From Plantago major (taxonomy: Eukaryota; Streptophyta; Magnoliopsida; Lamiales; Plantaginaceae), in assembly GCA_026545765.1 (NCBI GenBank), contig JAIFAC010000483.1, positions 22,640 through 86,639 on the forward strand: a DNA stretch of 64,000 nucleotides. The letters are read 5' to 3'. Numbering within the stretch: the stretch's first letter is position 1; each line of letters starts with the position of its first letter. A program made the translations under genes and the position numbers. The notes under the pieces were generated by a model that saw only the letters and a list, made by a program, of their open reading frames with translations, made no database searches and was not told where the DNA came from. Shown here in pieces: positions 58,268-64,000 of this stretch.

Positions 58268-61170
58268 GTTCTAGCAGAAAGAAAGGTTGATGAGGACCAG
58301 ACTTCCAAGTCTCCACCTCACAACAAGATATCTAAGGCAACCCCTGTCTCAGTAGTACAAGTCTCTAAGCCTGATTAACTCATTCAGGTAACTCAGAAAC
58401 CTAACTACACTCTTACTCAAATATCTACACAAGTTTTGAATCTAATTCAGAACTCTTTCTTTCAGGCTCAAACAAGTGCCATGAATGTCCCTGATGATGC
58501 GAAAAAGGACCTACTACCCTTCTTCAAAGCTCATACCCTGCCAAAGCACATTCAATGCTTCAAGAAATGGCAGAGGTTAAGGTGCTCTGATCTATCTGAA
58601 ATATTGAGAATCACAGATCAGCCTATGAGTTGAACATGAGCTCTTGACTTGGAGAACTACATCCATGCAGTGTTCCCCACGGAGCAGTATCAAGTTGAGA
58701 CTTTATTACATAAGGATTTCTCCAGAGAAGTGGCACACAAGTTGATTCAAGCCTTCAATCAGGCTGATGGTCAGACAAGATTGCAGATGGCATACAAGCC
58801 AGTCCTGCCCCAGACTCTACAATTTATTCCTTCTGAGCAAGAGGAGGTTAATGGGCAGAAGATCACTATTCCTGAAATGATTAATCTTGTATCTGAAGAC
58901 GGTGAGGAGGAAGAAATAGATGAGAATAACTTTGATGAACCTCCCTCTGACCATCACAAAAAGGATGATGATTATGCCCCTGCACCAGGGATAGGAGGGA
59001 TTCCAAAAGGAAACATTACCTCAGCTGCTGAAAAGCACACTGAGAGGACATCACAACAATCCTCTCCTCCATCTCCTCAGAAATCTACTCATCCAACTCC
59101 CCAACACAAAGATACTACTGAACAAGAAGTTGAGCACTCTGAAGGAACAACTCAGAAAATATCAGATGCACAAGCCAGAGTTGCTCAACTCAAACAATTG
59201 TTGGAGGAAGAACAACAACTACATCTTCAACTGGAAGAAAAGATAGCTGAATCCAGAGCAAAGCTCCAGAAGATTGAAGATCAAACAATCAAGGAAATGG
59301 AAGCTTATGCTGAAATGAAAGAACTCCAGCTTGATCCTCAGGCAATTGCTGAGGAATTAGATACTGAGCAAGTATCTAGTGACAAGCATGATGCTAAGGT
59401 CGATTCCAAAAGATGTACCATCCTCCTCACTAAAGGAAAGAAACCCATCTCGAGATGGTTCGGACTAGAAAACATTACCGAAATGTCCAAGAGGATGAAG
59501 ATCACGGGTGATATCTCGATGATGAATAAGACAAGATATTCGCGTAATATCGCAATGAACATTTAGCGTTTCTCATTTGAAAAGGAAGTCGATTGCTCTC
59601 AAATATTCAAAGAAGTCGCTAAATGTCAACTCCAATGAATACTTGAATGTATATCAAGTAATCGCTAAATTGAAAAAGGAGTTGTTTTCTCAAGATAAAG
59701 CCGCCAACGCATCGGCCCTCGCAGAATTGAAAACATTCACCGAGCTCATCACTCAGAGAACAACCACCGATCATTTCGTAAAGATCTAGGCATGGTTAGG
59801 GATGATGACCAAAACTTGGCTGCAAAAGCCTTTGAAGAGGCGTATATGTCACCGGAAAAGCAGATGCTGTTCAAGGCCCACTGGCAGAGCTAACTGATAA
59901 GGATACTGGTCTTATCAAACAAAATCAGGAGCTCAAGGCTGATCTGGAAAAGTTGGTTGCTGCTTACAACTATCTGCAAGACAACTTTAACTCTCTTCGT
60001 AATCATTTGGATTCTTAGTCACCAACAATGACTAAGGGGAAGAATATCAAGTTGCTCAAGAGGAAGAGGAAGAGGAAACAAAAGAAAATCAACAACCACC
60101 TCTCGTAATAAATGAGCCCTCCTCCAATGGGACCGCTCATGATAGTGGCCACCACTCAACTTCCTGAACAAGGAATGACAACAAGGGCCAGAGCACAGAA
60201 ACCTCTAAGGAGTACCAAGGCTCCAAGGAGAAGACAAGTAAGAGGGATTGATGAATCTTCTGAAGAAGAAGAAGAAGGCCAAATCAAATCCTCGGCAATG
60301 AAGAAGGCAAAAGTCTCACAAGAATTGACATTGATGATGATGAAGAGACTGATGAAGATGAAGCTCCTCTTCATAGAAAAAGGAAAATTGATAGCCTAAC
60401 TGAGCCCATAGCTGCAAAGCCTTTGGCAGCTAAAACACCCTCTGAAAATACCAAGTCTATCCAGGGTGGTTCTTCAAGCAATACTCCAAAGGAGAATTCA
60501 AGACAAAGGAGGAACAGACTGAGAGCTGAACAAAGACAACTTCAACTACCACTCAGGCCTGAAGAAGTCAAGATTGAGTATGTGAAGACCAACAGTGACT
60601 CCTCTCGCCACAGTGCATTAATCAAGAATGGCTACCGGATTCGAACTTAAGCATCTATCGTAAACTCAAAATTTCCGTATAATCCATAAACAGCTCATGG
60701 CATGGAGAAAAGACAAGCCAATCTTGATTAACACCAACCACATCAAAGCCTGATTGGATTTTGAAGTAATCAGGAGAATAGAAGCCATGAAGAAGGACCT
60801 CTCTGATGTATGTCCTTGTGGAAAGCCAGATGATGTGCACATAATTCCCAACATTACTGGAACAGGCACAAGAGCAAGACTTGCTGTGGAACCCTATGAG
60901 TCCTTCTACTTAACTGAAGATCAATACAAGGGTGACATCAGATATCTGAAGATCATTTATGAATACTTCAAGCTATCAGATATCAGAATCGAGCATGCCT
61001 AGAAATGGGGAAAGTATCTGTGGGTCAAGCACTTTGTCAAGAAAAATCATACCAAAACCTACAAGGAAGTCTGTGGATTTGCCCGAGACACAGAGATGAT
61101 TGTCAGAACTCTTCTCTATGACTACTCTGATGATATCAAAAGGTTTGGTGATAGGAAATTTGCAGATTGA

Positions 61171-61551
61171 TCCATGGAGCTGTTTTTGAAAACTTGAAGT
61201 GTTGAAGACTTGAAGACTAGTTCATTAGGATGTCTACTTGGAGCTTGGTTACTCCTGGTGTCCTTATTTACTATGTATATTTTATTTTTTTTTGTATCTT
61301 CTCGATCGAGTCAATTGTATTATGTACTAAAGTTATCTCAGAACTTTCTCCGAATATATCCGATGAACTTACTCTCATATATTATTTTCTATAAAAGATA
61401 ACTTGTCAAGAAAGATCACACCTTATGATTTGGTTGATGCTTACTTTCTGCACTTAATTATATGAATTGGAAGATCATAAGAAATGATTAAGTAGTGGAT
61501 TGTTTCCTCATCCAGATTTGTAACAGGTCAGATAGTCATCGTTGACTGATC
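61171..61551 (+). other. E1 3' untranslated spacer before the PPT
   Basis: Counterpart of 22368-22739 (E3). No ORF supported. Confidence 0.7.
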
Positions 61552-61566
61552 AAAATGTGGGAAATT
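61552..61566 (+). promoter_or_regulatory. E1 polypurine tract (altered)
   Basis: AAAATGTGGGAAATT directly before the 3' LTR. An extra T interrupts the purine run present in E2 and E3. Confidence 0.75.
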
Positions 61567-63118
61567 TGTTAGGAATATCTGTTTAGATTTTGATCAGCAA
61601 CCTAATGACTTATCTTAGCTCAGAAAGGTGATTAGTACTCTTAGTTCACTTGAACACTGTAAAAGAGGAAACTCACTAAGTATGATAGTCTAGCAAATCT
61701 TGTATAGATGTTAGGTCTCAAATGTAATTTTATTTTCAAGAAGACCAAGAAGAAGGCATCCGCAGAAAAGTTCAACAAATTTTGAAGACTTGAAGATTGC
61801 ACAAGATTGTCAAGACAAAGGTTTTTCAGATACCTATGACCGATATCTTCAAGACATAAGCTTTTAAATAAACAGGTTACAAGAGATATTTGAGAATTAA
61901 AAGGTTTCAAACGAGAAAGTGCCCAGACATCTACACTCGTATACCTTTGATAAAGATTATGTTTCCAAACAATATATTCTTAACAAGTGATATATGGAGT
62001 CGTGATGATCTCGAAAAGGACATGCAAAGCCTCGTAAAGCATGCATTGTTCATTGCACTACAGACAAAGTATAGTATAGTGCATTAAATGCGGATGAAAT
62101 GTCTCAACAAAATGGTAGCTTCAAAAAGAAGACAAACTCACATAAAGATTATACTCAGATATCAATAGTTTGAATTTGATTTGCCTAACAGATACTATTC
62201 AAACGGCACTCAAATTCATCTATAAATATCAACACTTAGATCGCTTGAGAACACACACCTAACACCTTAGATCCGAACTTATATTGAATACTCTCACAAG
62301 CTCTCTCAAGCTTACTACTTACCTTCAAGCTTTTTGTTGCACCAAAGCTCTGATTCTAAGTAGCACCAAAGTTCTAAGTGTCCGATCCTTAACGAGTATT
62401 GTTATTTGTGAAAGAGTTGAACTAAGATTTCATATCCGAGTTTCATTCTCTTGAACACTTACTATAGACTGGGTCAAGAGAGAACAAGATACCATACATT
62501 GCAAAGTGTATTAAGTATATTGATTCATAGAGCTATCCAATAACGAAGAAGTTATTAAAGAAGCTCACCGACATTTTACCTTAACCAACACCTTAAATGG
62601 CGGAGTATGTGAAGTACTTAGTTTGGGAAACTAAGGAATAACTCCAAGGTTATCGAAAGCATTGTGAAGTACTTAGTTTGGGAAACTAAGGAACAACTCA
62701 AAAGGTTTCGAGTACAGAAGTACTTCGCCGTGAAAGCCGGGAATAACTCAGGGAACACTTGGTCGAGCCTAGTGTATTTAGGAATCAAGAGAAGATATCC
62801 GTAAGATTACCTCATTTATCCGTCTTAGTGGATTCTAGGTGTGAGAAAGGTCAAGTGGATTAGTCAAGGATTACGCCACCTTCGTAAACCACTATGTGTT
62901 ATTTACTTTCGCAGCTTTATTACTTTTTACTTATCTTGCAAAGTACTTACACTTATCTTCGAGTAATGCGTACTTATCATAGAAAAGTCTTCCGCCTCGA
63001 AATTAAGTATCAGATATCTTCACAGATATCTGAGAAACCGTGCTTATCGGCAAAAGTTTTAAAAGACTATTCACCCCCCCCCCCTCTAGTCTTTTACTTT
63101 GCCGTTATCCGACCAACA
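61567..63118 (+). repeat. E1 3' LTR
   Basis: 1,552 bp, TGTTAGG...CCAACA, 60 bp shorter than the 5' LTR. Most differences lie at CAG/CTG sites (for example GCTGAAGAC to GTCAAGAC, TATCTGTAAG to TATCCGTAAG). LTR divergence therefore cannot be used to date E1 here. Confidence 0.94.
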
Positions 63119-63395
63119 AAGACTAACCTTGAGCACGGTTTGTTCTCCACCATCACATAAATTAGCCGAGTTAGTGTTATCATTTAAATTTCGCTAAAGT
63201 ACCTTTATTTAGTAGTAAATAAAATATGTAAGTAAGTTGATTATGTATACGAGCTTTGATTATAATTTAAATGTTTATAGAGATCTCAAGGTTTAACTTA
63301 TATTCCGTTTTATGCTCATTGTTCAGTGAAGCTTAATTATATTTTATACCTTCAGTTTGTATGGTGAACTGTTGAATATGAATTTTCTTAATGGG
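63119..63395 (+). repeat. Direct repeat DR2, right half (host DNA after E1)
   Basis: Starts AAGAC (target duplication) and follows 9393-9678 to AATTTTCTTAATGGG. The first ~120 bp also show the distortion (CAGCTGAG in DR1 versus TAGCCGAG, ACAGGTGAG versus ATGTAAG). Confidence 0.88.
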
Positions 63396-64000
63396 TGTTA
63401 GAACTGTAGGACCGGGATGGTACTTCTGGACAGTTTTGAACGATGTTGACTATTGATGTCGAAACACTGCTATTTACGACAACAAAGGAATAAAGGTTCA
63501 ACTAAACTACGACAACAAAGAACTGAATCGATGTAACTCAATAAAGTGCAAGGAATAAAACCTAACACAAGATTTCTCAAGCCGATATAAAGATACCGAC
63601 GTCAAGCAAAACTTCTACTAAAATTGAAAAGTAGAATTATAAAGAAGTTTAATTCAATCACAAACGATTGATTAAACTTATGAAAACTAGACCTAGAAAT
63701 GTATAAGAAAACCTATTCTAGTTCAATGATACTAGAGTAATTCTCAATCTTTAGAGAATACTCACAAGTAAACACCGAGGTAAAGGTCTAGTAAAGCAAG
63801 ACGCCTAAAACATATAATCTTTGTTCTTCAAAGGCAATCGGCAATTGCAAACGCCTCCTTCTTCTTTCTATATATATTTGCGTAACTCATCACCGTGAAA
63901 GAAGAAGTCGGTCAGCAGGTGCCCAAGTCTTAACAAACTTGGATTCTATGGTAAGGAAACTTTCTTTATGTATTAATGGTATAAGGAGTCTTCTAGATAT
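63396..64000 (+). other. Unassigned sequence, possibly the start of another LTR
   Basis: Similarity to DR1 stops at 63395 and the next bases are TGTTAGAACTGTAGGACC, a plausible LTR start. There is an AT-rich TCTATATATATTTG near 63866. No ORF or second copy is inside the window. Confidence 0.3.

Larger units (their letters stand above)
55711..61170 (+). pseudogene. E1 accessory gene (multi-exon, decayed)
   Basis: ATG at 55711; stop TGA at 61168-61170 after IKRFGDRKFAD-type codons. Recognisable blocks in order: LFDLQNLGKDFEIDTKDNDL, AFFTDALMVYKEVLTR and FNWGKYAFMKFVKKIQ (56,040-56,590); a DELI repeat zone and MDQSVPNADESSNDEDDELV (56,760-57,060); the exon array with introns A-D (57,575-58,400); HTLPKHIQCFKKWQRLRCSD (58,530-58,590); a 305-aa frame with the SIM-like motif and Gln-rich coiled coil (58649-59566); VRGIDESSEEEEEGQ (60,240-60,290); YKGDIRYLKIIYEYFKLSDI (60,920-60,985). 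Early stops and frameshifts make it non-functional. Bases 59,400-60,050 and 60,600-60,770 show the CAG/CTG distortion. Function unknown. Confidence 0.72.
11262..63118 (+). mobile_element. E1: giant Ty1/Copia retrotransposon hosting the nested block
   Basis: E1 runs from TG (written TGCTAGG in the 5' copy and TGTTAGG in the 3' copy) to CCAACA, with 5-bp target duplications AAGAC. Its protease, integrase, reverse transcriptase order is that of Copia. The span is 51.9 kb, but removing E2 with its contents and the solo LTR at 16536 leaves about 15.7 kb. E1 pol is dead: a lost zinc-knuckle cysteine, a deletion over the integrase catalytic Glu, several stops and frameshifts, and two insertions. The large gag spacer and long 3' accessory region recall the Sirevirus lineage; that assignment is inference. 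Confidence 0.93.

Noticed and set aside
1..64000. tRNA, rRNA or CRISPR-like arrays
   Set aside because: No cloverleaf, rRNA motif or evenly spaced repeat-spacer pattern was seen; the tRNA-like strings are retroelement primer sites.

Overview
This window is plant nuclear DNA, most likely from a eudicot; I cannot name the species. The evidence is three plant-type Ty1/Copia retrotransposons primed by initiator tRNA-Met (PBS TGGTATCAGAGC), a Stowaway MITE with CTCCCTCCGT ends, a plant L1-like retroposon with a 17-bp target duplication, GT-AG introns and long AT microsatellites. I see no single-copy host gene, no RNA gene and no CRISPR array.

Layout. Bases 1-11,261 are AT-rich intergenic DNA carrying MITEs, an L1 insertion, an RNase H relic, microsatellites and a composite repeat (a 323-bp direct repeat, a 73-bp terminal-inverted-repeat element and an internal ~300-bp duplication). 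Bases 11,262-63,118 are one nested block. Element E1 (+ strand) has LTRs at 11,262-12,873 and 61,567-63,118 and target duplication AAGAC. E2 (- strand, 19,908-55,121, target duplication GAATA) inserted into E1. E3 (- strand, 20,669-36,460, target duplication GAACT) inserted into the 3' LTR of E2. Two solo LTRs add to the nest: an unrelated one at 16,536-17,477 (duplication GGTTG) and a diverged relative at 52,322-53,729 (duplication CACGT/CACGC). Bases 63,119-64,000 return to the host repeat that E1 split and perhaps enter another LTR.

The family. With nested DNA removed, E1, E2 and E3 come to about 15.7, 15.6 and 15.8 kb, which is very large for Copia. Each has a ~1.6-kb LTR, gag with a CCHC knuckle, a long coiled-coil/basic spacer, protease, integrase, reverse transcriptase and RNase H, followed by about 6 kb of extra DNA before the 3' LTR. 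That extra region holds a large accessory gene in the sense orientation with its own TATA box, phase-0 GT-AG introns, a PEST-like exon array, a SUMO-interaction-like motif, an acidic/NLS region and a conserved C-terminus. Its position recalls the env-like ORF of Sireviruses, but the promoter and introns look like a captured host gene. E3 lacks two introns that E1 and E2 keep, and the loss is exact at the exon borders.

Two cautions. (1) Sharp-edged patches, mainly after ~30.9 kb, show a repeated distortion at CAG/CTG (for example CAGAAA to CGTAAA, GCTGAA to GTCAA, ACAGA to ATGTA). This looks like base-calling error at CHG-methylated sites rather than mutation, so many apparent frameshifts in E2, E3 and the E1 3' LTR are unreliable. 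(2) At ~50,315 the E2 5' LTR joins abruptly to a second copy of E1 pol that carries a solo E2 LTR; this is either a real rearrangement or an assembly chimera.
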